Notes: generated from the sequence alone by a model not told the origin. Positions 16,916 to 25,628 are shown, numbered from the stretch's first letter. The stretch: 64,000 bases of DNA from Mesorhizobium sp. B4-1-3 (GCF_006439355.1 NZ_VFTG01000011.1:1-64000), one strand, 5' to 3'. Program-made: numbers and translations.

Positions 16916-17161
16916 TCACCCCCCAGCCAATCGCGGCAGCAGAAAAATCTCCGCCCCCTCGGGCAGCTCCTTGCTCCACGTGTCGCGATAGATCGTCCCG
17001 TCGATCGCCACCGCGATGCCGCGATCGATCCAGGGCTCGATGCCGGGATACTGTTCCGCCAGCTTGCGGAACAGCTCCCTGATGTCCTTGGCCTCGATCT
17101 CGTGCTTGGCCTTACCTCCGGCGACGGCGCTGAGCGAGCCCCAGAGGGTGACCTCGACCAT
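16916..17161 (-). CDS. MoaD/ThiS-like sulfur carrier protein
   Basis: An 81-residue ubiquitin-fold protein: MVEVTLWGSLSAVAGG opening, ELFRKLAEQYPGIEPWI helix, and the essential C-terminal Gly-Gly (RLAGG) that is thiocarboxylated in molybdopterin or thiamine sulfur transfer. It lies 60 bases downstream of the molybdenum hydroxylase operon on the same strand, which suggests a MoaD-type role in cofactor supply, though a hairpin between them may limit read-through. A decayed copy is at 14751-14995. Confidence 0.8.
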   Translation of the reverse strand: MVEVTLWGSLSAVAGGKAKHEIEAKDIRELFRKLAEQYPGIEPWIDRGIAVAIDGTIYRDTWSKELPEGAEIFLLPRLAGG

Positions 17162-17193
17162 TAGCCCAGATCCTCATCCGGGGGGGGATGTCA

Positions 17194-17220
17194 GCTGAAA
17201 AACGCTGCGCGCTTTTCAGC
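17194..17220 (-). terminator. Hairpin at the end of the molybdenum hydroxylase operon
   Basis: GCTGAAAA at 17194-17201 pairs with TTTTCAGC at 17213-17220 around an 11-base loop, immediately after the stop codon of the large subunit. On the minus strand the 3-prime arm contains a T-run, giving a weak intrinsic terminator or a partial attenuator before the moaD-like gene. Confidence 0.5.
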
Positions 17221-17221
17221 A

Positions 17222-19486
17222 TTAGCCTTCCCGTTCCGCGTCCAGCGCCGCCAGGATCCGCGGCGGCGACATCGGAATGTGGGTCATGCGCACGCCCACC
17301 GCGTTCGACACCGCGTTGGCGATCGCTGCCAGCGGCGGCACGATCGAGGTTTCGCCCACGCCGCGCACGCCATAGGGGTGGTTGGGGTTGGGGATTTCCA
17401 GGATCTGCGTGTCGATCATCGGCAGGTCGGAGCAGACCGGGATGCGGTAGTCGAGGAAGCCCGCATTCTGCAGCCGCCCGTCCTTGCCGTAGATATACTC
17501 CTCGTTGAGCGCCCAGCCGATGCCTTGCGCCGCACCCCCCTGGTACTGACCCTCGACATAGGTCGGGTGCACCGCCTTGCCGGCATCCTGCACCACCGTG
17601 TAGCGGATCACACGGGTCGAGCCGGTCTCGGGGTCGACCTCGACGTCGCAGATATGGGTGGCGAAGGAAACGCCCGCGCCGTCGGCCACGAGCTCGCTAT
17701 GGCCGGCGATTGGCCCGCCCGTCTTGCCGGAACTGGCGGCGATCTCCTTCAGCGACAGCGGCGACAGGTTGCCGTATTTCTCGCCCTTGGCGATGGCATG
17801 GCCCTTTTCCCAGACCACGTCCTCCACCGGGATGTCCCAGGTCTGCGCCGCGCGCTCGCGCAGGATCTTGATCGCGTTGCGCGCGGCCGAGATCGTCGCC
17901 ATCGAGGAGGAGAAGGTGCCGCGGCTGCCGTCGGTCATGTCGTTGTAGCCGAGCGAAGAGGTGTCGGCGACGATCGCCTTGACCTGGGAATAGTCGATGC
18001 CGAGTTCCTCCGCCGCCACCAGCGACAGCGAGGCGCGGGAGCCGCCCACATCCACCGTGCCCACGGCCAGCGACACCGAGCCGTCCATGCCGATGTTGAG
18101 GTCGGTGCAGGTCTGGCCACCGAAATTGAACCAGAAGCCGCAGGCCATGCCGCGCCCCTGATTGGCCTTCAGCGGCGCCTTCATGTGCGGATGGTTCTTC
18201 ACCGCCTCCAGCGTCGGCCCGATGCCGATCGGCCCGTAGACCGGGCCGTAGGACGAGCGAGTGCCTTCCTGCGCGGCATTCTTGATGCGGAAGTCCACCG
18301 CATCCATGCCGAGCTCCTTGGCGAGCTCGTCCACCACGCTTTCCACGGCGAAGGCCGCCATCGGCGCCGAGGGCGCGCGATAGGCCGCGGTCTTCGGCCG
18401 GTTCACCAGCACTTCGTAGCCGACGGTCTTGACGTTCTCGAGCTTGTAGCAGGCGAACGCCGTCATCGCGCCGATCTCGGCCCAAGAACCGGCATAGGGG
18501 CCGCAGCTGTAGCGCAGCGTCGCTTCCGCGGCGGTGATGGTACCGTCCTTCCTGGCGCCGATCTTCACGTCGATCGAGGTGGCGCTGGTCGGGCCTGAGG
18601 CGCGGAACACCTCGTCGCGGGTCATCACCAGCTTCACGGGACGGCCGGCCTTGCGCGACAGCGCCAGCGCCACCGGTTCGGCCCACACATGGGTCTTGCC
18701 GCCGAAGCCGCCGCCGATCTCCGACGAGGTGACGCGCAGCTTCGAGGCCTCCAGCCCCAGCAGCTGGGCGCAATGCTGGCGGTAGACGAAATGCCCTTGC
18801 GTGCAGACCCAGAGGTCCGCCGTGCCGTCCGCATTGACGCTCGCAACGCAGGCATGCGGCTCGATATAGCCCTGATGCGTCTGCTCGGTCTTGAAAGAGC
18901 GCTCGACGACGAAATCGGCCTCGGCGAAACCCTTGTGGACATCGCCATGGCCGAACTGCGTGCGCTTGGTGATGTTGGAGGGTTTTGCCGGCTTTTCCTC
19001 GAGGCCCTCGGTATAGACCTGGTCGTTGATCAGCGGCGCGTGGTGGTGCGCGGCCTCGTCGACATCGGTGATATGCGGCAGCACCTCGTAGTCGACCTCG
19101 ATCAGCTTCAGCGCCTGGCGGGCGGTGCGGGCGTCGATCGCCGCCACCGCGGCCACCGCATGGCCGTCATAGAGCGCTTTCTTGCGCGCCATCGAATTGT
19201 CGAGAATGTCGTACATGGCGGCATCGCCGTCGGTGAGGTCCGGCAGGTCCTTCGCCGTGATCACCGCCTTCACGCCGGCGAGCTTTTCCGCCTTGGACGT
19301 ATCGATGCTCTTGATCACCGCATGCGCATGCGGGCTGCGCAGGATTCGGCCTACCAACTGGCCGGCCATGTTGAAGTCGGCGCCGTAGCGGGCGCGCCCG
19401 GTCACCTTGTCGATGCCGTCGGGGCGGATCGGGCGCGTGCCGACGGATGCGAACTTGCGTCCTGAAAAGCGCGGATCGAAATTCAT
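17222..19486 (-). CDS. Xanthine/CO dehydrogenase-family molybdopterin-binding subunit
   Basis: A 754-residue large subunit of a molybdenum hydroxylase. The N-terminal GTRPIRPDGIDKVTGRARYGAD and LVGRILRSPHAHA are family hallmarks; GGFGGKTHVW binds the molybdopterin; the catalytic Glu is present in GVGETSIVPP near residue 710. The active-site loop reads AYRAPSAP near 368, not the CoxL form I AYxCSFR, so true CO dehydrogenase activity is unlikely; a purine, aldehyde or N-heterocycle substrate is more likely. Forms an operon with the FAD and 2Fe-2S subunits upstream. No signal peptide, so cytoplasmic. Confidence 0.92.
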   Translation of the reverse strand: MNFDPRFSGRKFASVGTRPIRPDGIDKVTGRARYGADFNMAGQLVGRILRSPHAHAVIKSIDTSKAEKLAGVKAVITAKDLPDLTDGDAAMYDILDNSMARKKALYDGHAVAAVAAIDARTARQALKLIEVDYEVLPHITDVDEAAHHHAPLINDQVYTEGLEEKPAKPSNITKRTQFGHGDVHKGFAEADFVVERSFKTEQTHQGYIEPHACVASVNADGTADLWVCTQGHFVYRQHCAQLLGLEASKLRVTSSEIGGGFGGKTHVWAEPVALALSRKAGRPVKLVMTRDEVFRASGPTSATSIDVKIGARKDGTITAAEATLRYSCGPYAGSWAEIGAMTAFACYKLENVKTVGYEVLVNRPKTAAYRAPSAPMAAFAVESVVDELAKELGMDAVDFRIKNAAQEGTRSSYGPVYGPIGIGPTLEAVKNHPHMKAPLKANQGRGMACGFWFNFGGQTCTDLNIGMDGSVSLAVGTVDVGGSRASLSLVAAEELGIDYSQVKAIVADTSSLGYNDMTDGSRGTFSSSMATISAARNAIKILRERAAQTWDIPVEDVVWEKGHAIAKGEKYGNLSPLSLKEIAASSGKTGGPIAGHSELVADGAGVSFATHICDVEVDPETGSTRVIRYTVVQDAGKAVHPTYVEGQYQGGAAQGIGWALNEEYIYGKDGRLQNAGFLDYRIPVCSDLPMIDTQILEIPNPNHPYGVRGVGETSIVPPLAAIANAVSNAVGVRMTHIPMSPPRILAALDAEREG

Positions 19487-19489
19487 GGA

Positions 19490-19966
19490 TCAGGCTCCCT
19501 TCATCACGTTGGCCGCGTCCTGGACGGCGCGCACGATCTTGTCATAGCCGGTGCAGCGGCAGAGATTGCCGGCGAGCCCGAAGCGGATTTCCTCCTCGGT
19601 GGGCGAGGGGTTTTTCGCCAGCAGGTCCTTCGCCGCGATCAGGAAACCTGGCGTGCAGATGCCGCATTGCAAGGCCGCGTGCTCAAGGAATTTCTGCTGC
19701 AGCGGGTGCAACTGGTCGCCATGCGCCATGCCCTCGATGGTCTCGACCTTGCGGCCCTCGGCTTCGGCGCCCAGCACCAGGCAGGAGCAGACCAGGCGGC
19801 CATCGACGATGACGCTGCAGGCGCCGCAGTCGCCGGTGCCGCAGCCTTCCTTGGCGCCGGTCAGGCCCAGGCGGTCGCGCAGCACTTCCAGCAGCGTCTC
19901 GTCGGGCTGGCAGAGATATTCGACGGCATCGCCGTTGATCGTGGTTGATACAGCTACACCGGCCAT
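19490..19966 (-). CDS. Molybdenum hydroxylase 2Fe-2S subunit
   Basis: A 158-residue small subunit with both clusters: the plant-type ferredoxin cysteines in EGCGTGDCGACSV and LVCSC, and the helical-domain cysteines in CGICTPGF and CRCTGY. It passes electrons from the molybdenum centre to FAD. Its start overlaps the stop of the FAD subunit by one base and its stop is three bases before the large-subunit start, so the three genes are one translational unit. Confidence 0.94.
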   Translation of the reverse strand: MAGVAVSTTINGDAVEYLCQPDETLLEVLRDRLGLTGAKEGCGTGDCGACSVIVDGRLVCSCLVLGAEAEGRKVETIEGMAHGDQLHPLQQKFLEHAALQCGICTPGFLIAAKDLLAKNPSPTEEEIRFGLAGNLCRCTGYDKIVRAVQDAANVMKGA

Positions 19967-20826
19967 TATTTGCCTCCCACACGCTTGTAGGCGATAGCGG
20001 CGGCCCTTTGCGCCAGCACGCCCGCAACTTTCCGTCTGAATTCGATGGTGCCGCGCTTGTCGTCGATCGGCCGGCAGGCGCCGGAACAGATCTTGGCCAG
20101 CCGCTCCAATGTTGCTTCGTCGAGCTTGGAGCCGACCAGCACTTGCCCGGCTTCCTCGACCAGAAGCACCGTGGGTGCCGCGGCGCCCAGCGCCACGCGC
20201 GCGGTCTTGATCGCGCCGTGATCATCCAGCGTCAGGTTCACGCCGGCGCTCACCACCGCGATGTCCATCTCGGTGCGCGGAATGAAGCGCAGATAGGCGT
20301 CGCCGGCATGGTCAGGCCGCTTGTCGAGCAGGATCGCCTCGATGATCTCGCCTTTGGCGAGAGAGGTGCGGCCCGGCCCGGTAGGCACGGTTTCTACCGC
20401 AATGGTGCGCTTGCCCGAAGGCCCGGCGATCACCGCCTTGGCCCCCGCGGCCACTAGTGCCGGCACGCTGTCGGCGGCGGGCGAGGCGTTGCAGAGATTG
20501 CCGGTGATGGTGCAGCGGCCCTGCACCTGCTTGGAGCCGATCAGGTTTGCCGCCTCCACCACGCCCGGCCATGCCTTGCGGAGCGCCTTGTTCTCGCCCA
20601 GCACCGCGCAGGGCACCGCGGCACCGATCCGGAAACCGTCGGCCGTTTCGGTGACGTCGCTCAGGCCGCCTATGCGCTTGATGTCGACGATCAGCTCCGG
20701 CTCGATGAAGCCGCCCTTCATCCTCACCAGCAAGTCGCTGCCCCCGGCCAGGATGGCGGCCGGGCCTACCGCCTTGGCGAGCTCGCCAACGGCATCTTCG
20801 ATTGAAAGCGGACGTATATAACGCAT
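19966..20826 (-). CDS. Molybdenum hydroxylase FAD-binding subunit
   Basis: A 286-residue FAD-binding subunit of the CoxM/XdhB type. Flavin-binding segments are visible: AILAGGSDLLVRMKGG near residue 25-40 and TITGNLCNASPAADSVPAL near 105-120. First gene of the operon; ATG at 20826 follows AAGGGGAG. The region just upstream has two TTATAA boxes nine bases apart (20861-20866 and 20876-20881) that may include the promoter. Confidence 0.93.
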   Translation of the reverse strand: MRYIRPLSIEDAVGELAKAVGPAAILAGGSDLLVRMKGGFIEPELIVDIKRIGGLSDVTETADGFRIGAAVPCAVLGENKALRKAWPGVVEAANLIGSKQVQGRCTITGNLCNASPAADSVPALVAAGAKAVIAGPSGKRTIAVETVPTGPGRTSLAKGEIIEAILLDKRPDHAGDAYLRFIPRTEMDIAVVSAGVNLTLDDHGAIKTARVALGAAAPTVLLVEEAGQVLVGSKLDEATLERLAKICSGACRPIDDKRGTIEFRRKVAGVLAQRAAAIAYKRVGGK

Positions 20827-20967
20827 CGTCTCCCCTTGGTGATCGCTTTGTCAGCGACCGTTATAAAGCCTCTGGTTATAATGGCCATCCCGTTCGTGCA
20901 TGTCGGGGTTGGGCCAGAGCCCTGTTCCAGATGCGCCCAGAGGGCAGGCCAGGGCGTCGTGGCCTCT

Positions 20968-21026
20968 TCCTTCTCCCCGCCACTATACGGGCAGAAGGTG
21001 CCCGAAGGGCGAATGAGGGGCGGCGC
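20968..21026. repeat. Rhizobiales intergenic repeat (TTCTCCCC type)
   Basis: CTTCTCCCCGCCACTATACG followed by GGCAGAAGGTGCCCGAAGG and GCGAATGAGGGGC. I recall a similar block between genes in many Rhizobiales genomes; CTTCTCCCCG faces the imperfect arm CGGGCAGAAG. Only one copy is seen in this window, so the assignment rests on recalled similarity. Confidence 0.45.
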
Positions 21027-21076
21027 CGGCGTTGATCATTGCCCGTCCCCACCGCAAACCGCAAAACTGTTATTCG

Positions 21077-21613
21077 TCAAGCGATTGCCGTTCCCGATGT
21101 CCATACCGGCTCGAACGACACGTTGCGCAACCCGGCCTTGCGCACCCGCTCGACGAACACGTCATTGACGAAGACCGAGGAAGCCTGCATCGGCAGCTTG
21201 AACACTTCCGCCGTGCCGATCTTGGCGGCGTCGAAGGCGTATCGCTCGATCGTCAGGATGTCGCCGTCGTCGAACCGCACGATTTGCGAGCGCGCCTCGT
21301 CCAGCGCGTCGATCACATTGGTGACATTGAGCAGCCAGACCATCTCGCCGCGCAGCGCCATCAACTCGCCGTAAGGGCGCAACGCATCCGCCAGCGCATC
21401 GACGGCCGGCCGGCGCAACAGCGGCGCGTGCTCGCCGAGCCACGGGAAATCGGAATAGAGCCGCTCGCCTTCCTCGACGCGCCGCATCACCGGCGGCTCC
21501 CAGCCCTCCAGCGATCGTCCATCGAGGCTGAAGAACGCCTCGTAAGCGTCGTCGTCGACCGGCAGCACCCATTCCTGCCCCTCCGACACGGCGAATTGAT
21601 GGATGGTCGTCAT
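21077..21613 (-). CDS. Imm11-like (DUF1629-type) protein
   Basis: A 178-residue protein with the pattern of the Imm11/DUF1629 family: FFSLDGRSLEGWEPP, DFPWL, a central helix RRPAVDALADAL, NVTNVIDALDE, IERYAFDAAKIG and the end VFVNDVFVERVRKAGLRNV. The family includes polymorphic-toxin immunity proteins, but many members are orphans, and no toxin gene is adjacent here. Start MTTIHQF at 21613; the longer upstream frame lacks support. Divergent from the VanZ-like gene. Confidence 0.72.
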   Translation of the reverse strand: MTTIHQFAVSEGQEWVLPVDDDAYEAFFSLDGRSLEGWEPPVMRRVEEGERLYSDFPWLGEHAPLLRRPAVDALADALRPYGELMALRGEMVWLLNVTNVIDALDEARSQIVRFDDGDILTIERYAFDAAKIGTAEVFKLPMQASSVFVNDVFVERVRKAGLRNVSFEPVWTSGTAIA

Positions 21614-21818
21614 CGCCCGATGGCTCCGCTGGTTTTGTCCGAGGATCGCGGCTCCAGGCGGTCGCCGAAGCGCGGGCAAGCATGCACCGGCCCCGCGCGC
21701 CGTTCAAGGAAGCTCGAGCCTGATTGCGGAGCAGGCCGGCTTCGGGCCTTGTGCGGAACCGATCAACGGCCGACACCGGCAATATTGTTATCACAGCCAG
21801 CGGCCTGTAAGAGCGGGC

Positions 21819-22280
21819 ATGACTTCCATTTCCCGTGTCGCCGCGCTCGCCATGCTGGCTCTCATCACCTTTGCAACGCTGTCGCCAATCCAGCTCCGGC
21901 CGCATCTGGGCGACGCCAACGTAGAACGCGCTTTGGCTTACATCCTGCTGGGGGTAGCCTTGGCGCTCGGGTTCCCGTCCCGGGTGATGCAGACGGTGCT
22001 GTTCGTTTGCGCGGTGGCCGGCGTTCTCGAGTTCCTGCAGCTGTTCGACCCTGGCCGACACGCGCGGGTTGTCGATGCCCTGCTCAAGGCAGCGGCGGGC
22101 GTCGCGGGGATTGTCCTGGGACGCTTCGTCAGCACGTTGGCGAGCCGCGCCGCCGAGCGACGCCAGGCTGCCCGCTCGCGGCCGAATGGTGTTGCGACCT
22201 CATGCACGTCGTATTCAGAGGGCTCGCCGCAAGGATTTCCGCATAGGCTGCGGTCGAACCATGGACGATCCCTGAAGTAG
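21819..22280 (+). CDS. VanZ-like membrane protein
   Basis: A 153-residue membrane protein of the VanZ-like type: a first helix ending TLSPIQLRP, NVERALAYILLGVALALGF, a third span before LEFLQLFDPGRHARVVDALLKAAAG, and a last helix with ALLKAAAGVAGIVLGRF. The E-x-x-Q segment followed by GRHARVVDALLK matches the family core. Its C-terminal 50 residues are Arg/Ser-rich and probably unstructured. The stop codon directly abuts the ATG of the AraC-type regulator. Confidence 0.75.
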   Translation: MTSISRVAALAMLALITFATLSPIQLRPHLGDANVERALAYILLGVALALGFPSRVMQTVLFVCAVAGVLEFLQLFDPGRHARVVDALLKAAAGVAGIVLGRFVSTLASRAAERRQAARSRPNGVATSCTSYSEGSPQGFPHRLRSNHGRSLK

Positions 22281-23258
22281 ATGGCCAAGAAGTTCGCATT
22301 TTTGCTGGTGCGCGATTTCACACTCTCGCCGCTGTCGCTGTTCATCGACACGCTGCGGCTCGCCGGCGATGAGGGCGACCGCAGCCGCCGGGTCGAGTTC
22401 GACTGGGAGATCGTCGGCGAGCGCGGCCTGCCGATCCGCGCAAGCTGCGGCGTCGAATTGCTGCCGACGAAGGCGATCGGCAATCCAGAGGATTTCGACA
22501 ATGTCGTGGTGGTCGGCGGCCTGCTCGACACCAGCCGCAGGCTGAGTTCGGAAAAGGAGGCGTTCCTGATGCGCGCCGCCGAAAAGGGCGTGCCGCTCAC
22601 CGCGCTTTGCACCGGCAGCTTCGTTTTGGCGCGCTACGGCCTGCTCGACGGCTACAGCGCCGCCGTCAGCTGGTTCCACATCAAGGATTTTCGCGCCGAG
22701 TTCCCCGATGTGAGCGCGCATGCCGACAGCCTCTATTCCGTCGACAGAGGCCGCGCCACCTGCGCCGGCGGCACCGGTGCCGCCGACCTCGCCGGCTATT
22801 TCGTCTCGCAATTCATCGGCCAGAAGGCGGCGGAGAAGGCAGCCAAGATCCTCGTTCTCGACCGCATCCGCTCCAGCCGCGACGTGCAGCCGGTCGGCGA
22901 TCTCTTCCCCGCGGCCGCGAGCCGCGCGGTGAAGCGGGCGCTGCTTTTGATGGAAAGCAATTTGCAGGAGACGCTCTCGGTCGCCGAGATCGCCGCCAGG
23001 ATGAACTGCTCGCGCCGCCAACTGGAGCGCCTGTTCGGCGCCGAGCTCGGCATCGGCCCGATGGCCGCCTATCTGGCGCTGAGGGTCCATTACGCAAAGT
23101 CGCTGCTGGAAGGCAGCGACCTCGCCATCGGCGAGATCGCCTATCGCTGCGGGTTCCCCAATGCCGGCCATTTCAGCCGCGTCTTCCGCCAGCAGACCGG
23201 GACCACGCCGACCCATGTGAGGCATCCGAACCGGGCGTTGGCGAACGTCGCCAAATAG
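22281..23258 (+). CDS. GlxA-family AraC-type transcriptional regulator
   Basis: A 325-residue regulator with an N-terminal DJ-1/PfpI (glutaminase-like) domain, including ALCTGSFVLARYGLLDG near residue 110-125, and a C-terminal double helix-turn-helix: LSVAEIAARMNCSRRQLERLF and AIGEIAYRCGFPNAGHFSRVF. GlxA-type regulators usually activate amino acid, choline or carnitine catabolism genes. A remnant of a second such regulator lies at 25557-25628. Adjacent genes do not show its target. Confidence 0.92.
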   Translation: MAKKFAFLLVRDFTLSPLSLFIDTLRLAGDEGDRSRRVEFDWEIVGERGLPIRASCGVELLPTKAIGNPEDFDNVVVVGGLLDTSRRLSSEKEAFLMRAAEKGVPLTALCTGSFVLARYGLLDGYSAAVSWFHIKDFRAEFPDVSAHADSLYSVDRGRATCAGGTGAADLAGYFVSQFIGQKAAEKAAKILVLDRIRSSRDVQPVGDLFPAAASRAVKRALLLMESNLQETLSVAEIAARMNCSRRQLERLFGAELGIGPMAAYLALRVHYAKSLLEGSDLAIGEIAYRCGFPNAGHFSRVFRQQTGTTPTHVRHPNRALANVAK

Positions 23259-23326
23259 CGCTCGCAGTGCGCAATCTCGGCAGGGTGGCATCTCTGCCGA
23301 TGGCTAGGCCAATGGCGGTTTGGCCA

Positions 23327-24082
23327 CTACGTGACTGCGATGACCTTGCCCGTTGCATTAAGGCGGCACAGGACTTTCGCCTGTCGCACTTGAACGCCAC
23401 TTCGGAGAGCGTAGCTTATTCGCACTTCGATCGGCGCCGCCAGACCGGCGTTGCGTTTGCGCATCGGGCCGGCGCTGACCGCGGATACGCGCACGGCGCC
23501 AAGCGGCGTCGCGGCGGATACGATCGCCGCACGGCACGCGCTCAAGACTTTGGGCGGCGTGCCAGGTTTCGCTTTCTGCGACACCAGGGGCGCGAAGGGA
23601 TAGCCCGCCGCAAATCGTTCAAACTCGCCGCCACCTGTGCCGGAAGGCTTCAGGACGGATGGGAGGCTGATTGCGGTTGTCGCGCTTTTCGCAGCGAAAA
23701 CGGTGGTGCTGTCGGGGGTCGTGGTAGCCGTGGTGCCTGACGTTGTTGTGCCGGTATCTGTCGAACCGGCTGCAGCATCACCAACCGAACCCTGTGCGCC
23801 GATTGACCCGGTGCCGGTGTTCGCGGACGCGCCGACGCTTGTGCCATTTGCACTTGCCGAGGCGCCAACGCTAACCCCGCCCGCGCCCGCTGATGCCCCC
23901 ACGTTTACGCCGACCGAGCCGCCGATACTTGCCCCCACACCCGCGGAGATGCCTTTTGATCCTGCGCTCACTCCAGCGGCAACGCCAAGGCCGCCGACTT
24001 TGCCGCCACCACCGACATCAAGGGCCGCCGCTGGTCCGGTGGCGGCAGCGATCATCAAGGCGACTGCCATGTATCTGCTCAT
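23327..24082 (-). CDS. Secreted glycine/alanine-rich protein
   Basis: A 251-residue protein. ATG at 24082 gives a signal peptide ending TGPAAA. Residues about 22-125 are Gly/Ala/Ser/Val-rich with repeated VGVNVGASAGAGG and SVGASAxANG units, followed by a Thr-rich linker and a C-terminal domain with two cysteines (LSACRAA and VLCRLNA). Likely a cell-surface protein; no enzyme motif. Downstream of the coiled-coil membrane protein on the same strand, 58 bases away. Confidence 0.75.
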   Translation of the reverse strand: MSRYMAVALMIAAATGPAAALDVGGGGKVGGLGVAAGVSAGSKGISAGVGASIGGSVGVNVGASAGAGGVSVGASASANGTSVGASANTGTGSIGAQGSVGDAAAGSTDTGTTTSGTTATTTPDSTTVFAAKSATTAISLPSVLKPSGTGGGEFERFAAGYPFAPLVSQKAKPGTPPKVLSACRAAIVSAATPLGAVRVSAVSAGPMRKRNAGLAAPIEVRISYALRSGVQVRQAKVLCRLNATGKVIAVT

Positions 24083-24139
24083 TTCGGGACCTTTCTGCGG
24101 CATGCGTTCGCGCCAACCCAAATGCGCTTCTGGCCGTCG

Positions 24140-25135
24140 TCATCTAGGCTGGGTCGGGAGCAACTCGTCGGGAAGAGTGATTGTCGTCGCCACCAGAACG
24201 CGTTTCGGCGATCTTGCAATCTTCGCTTTGTTCTTGTCCTGCAGACCTGTTTGACGGACGGATTGACCACCCCGGTCGACAGGTGGAACTGCGGTGGAAC
24301 GCACCCCCGGCCCACGCTCCATCTGCGCTGTGCGGCGCGCGCTTTGCGCCTTGACGAGGTCGATCGCCTTTCGTGCGGCGGTGAGCGCCACGGACATGTC
24401 GATCAGCTTTTGACGCTCTTGCTCCAACGCAGCGCTCAAGTCGGCAGATGCCTGCTTCGCAGCGTCTCTTTCCCGACGAGCGCCATCGGCATCGCTTGCG
24501 GCTGTAACCGCGCGCGTGTGCTCCAAATCCAATGCCTCATTGGCACGCTTTGCGGCAGCAACCGCCAACTGGAGGTCCTTTAGAGCGGTGGCCCGCTCGG
24601 CCGCAGCCAGATCCGCGCGTTTCTCACCGGCCTCGCCGGCTTGGCGGACCATTGCGAGTTCGTGCTCGAATTGTTCGACCTTGTGCCGCTCTTCGGCAAG
24701 CAATCGATTTGACTCGGCCAGGGACGCATCCTTGGCGTTACGTGCTTCGTTCGAGGAAATGGCTTCTGCTTTCAAGCCCCTGATGACCCGCTGGGCCGCT
24801 TCGAGGTCGAGTTTGAGCGCTTCGTTGCTTTGCGTCGCATCATTCAGGGCTTTTGCCTGCTCCGCGGAGGTGCCGGCCAGCACTTTTACCTGCGCGCTTG
24901 CGCTGCGCTCGGCGTGCCGGCTTTGGCCCAGTTGAGCTTTGGCCGAAGCCAACTCACTTTGCGCCGCCATGATCTGTCGCTGCATTTCGGCGTCATTGTC
25001 CGCCGGAGATATCAGCGCCAGGAGGAGGATGCATCCAGGGACGGCGCTCCACCTCCAGTGGTGCACGCTGAAGCGAAGCCATGCCGGGCGCGGGTCGTCC
25101 TCGAACTCATCGTAGGGGTCATGCATGAATTTCAC
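24140..25135 (-). CDS. Membrane-anchored coiled-coil protein
   Basis: A 331-residue protein with an acidic cytoplasmic start (DPYDEFEDDPRPAW), one membrane span (AVPGCILLLALIS), and about 200 residues of heptad-like Ala/Glu/Lys coiled coil from MQRQIMAAQSEL onward, then a basic tail. GTG at 25135 follows AGAGGA; ATG at 25126 is an alternative. The layout recalls envelope spacer proteins, but no family is recognised. Confidence 0.72.
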   Translation of the reverse strand: MKFMHDPYDEFEDDPRPAWLRFSVHHWRWSAVPGCILLLALISPADNDAEMQRQIMAAQSELASAKAQLGQSRHAERSASAQVKVLAGTSAEQAKALNDATQSNEALKLDLEAAQRVIRGLKAEAISSNEARNAKDASLAESNRLLAEERHKVEQFEHELAMVRQAGEAGEKRADLAAAERATALKDLQLAVAAAKRANEALDLEHTRAVTAASDADGARRERDAAKQASADLSAALEQERQKLIDMSVALTAARKAIDLVKAQSARRTAQMERGPGVRSTAVPPVDRGGQSVRQTGLQDKNKAKIARSPKRVLVATTITLPDELLPTQPR

Positions 25136-25556
25136 TGGTCACGGTCCTCTATCTGCTGGGCATTCTTCGCGATGCTCAAGAAACACGTCAAACCGGCTAT
25201 GCGAGCGCAATTTAGGATTTTCTGTCTTAAAGGTTCGCTCCGTGTTGAAGTCGACCTATAGCCTTGAACAATTCGTATTTTTGCACAGTTGTCGGGATGT
25301 CTATACCAGTACGCCTTAGGCGCAGGACGCATCATCCAAATGGACTAAATGTCATGACTGATGATCTCGCCGCAAAATTTCTCGATGGCGGACTGACTAA
25401 TGTCGGGCGGCGAGATCATGCTTCGCGTTCATTGGCTGACACGGTCTCGCCGTAGAATCGAGGGACATCGACTAGTCAGATCGGTACCTGCGGCCGGCGC
25501 GTGCCGCCGTTGCCCGGCAGGTCGACATCGCCGGCTCCTCGTGCAGACCGATGCAT
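25136..25556. other. Degenerate intergenic stretch
   Basis: No intact gene. Around 25413-25455 a short frame reads GEIMLRVHWLTRSRRR, close to FEIMLRVHSLRRFRQW in the FAD oxidoreductase at 27123, so the area may hold remnants of a related cluster. The rest looks non-coding. Confidence 0.3.
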
Positions 25557-25628
25557 GGGTGGCCGGATTTGAGCCATGTCTTCCGCCGGCAGACCGGCAT
25601 CTCGCCGACCCATCTGAGGCACCCGAGT
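25557..25628 (+). pseudogene. Remnant of a GlxA/AraC regulator C-terminus
   Basis: A 24-codon frame reading GWPDLSHVFRRQTGISPTHL plus RHPS matches the C-terminal end of the second HTH of AraC-type proteins and aligns with GFPNAGHFSRVF to HPN of the intact regulator at 22281. Nothing upstream continues the domain, so this is the tail of a deleted gene. It lies just before the aminotransferase pseudogene it may once have controlled. Confidence 0.6.

Noticed and set aside
17279..18598. Plus-strand frame of 439 codons inside the molybdenum hydroxylase large-subunit gene
   Set aside because: Antisense shadow; the minus-strand protein carries all family motifs.
23637..24254. Plus-strand Pro/Ala-rich frame of 205 codons
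   Set aside because: Antisense of the glycine-rich secreted protein, which has a signal peptide and ribosome site on the other strand.
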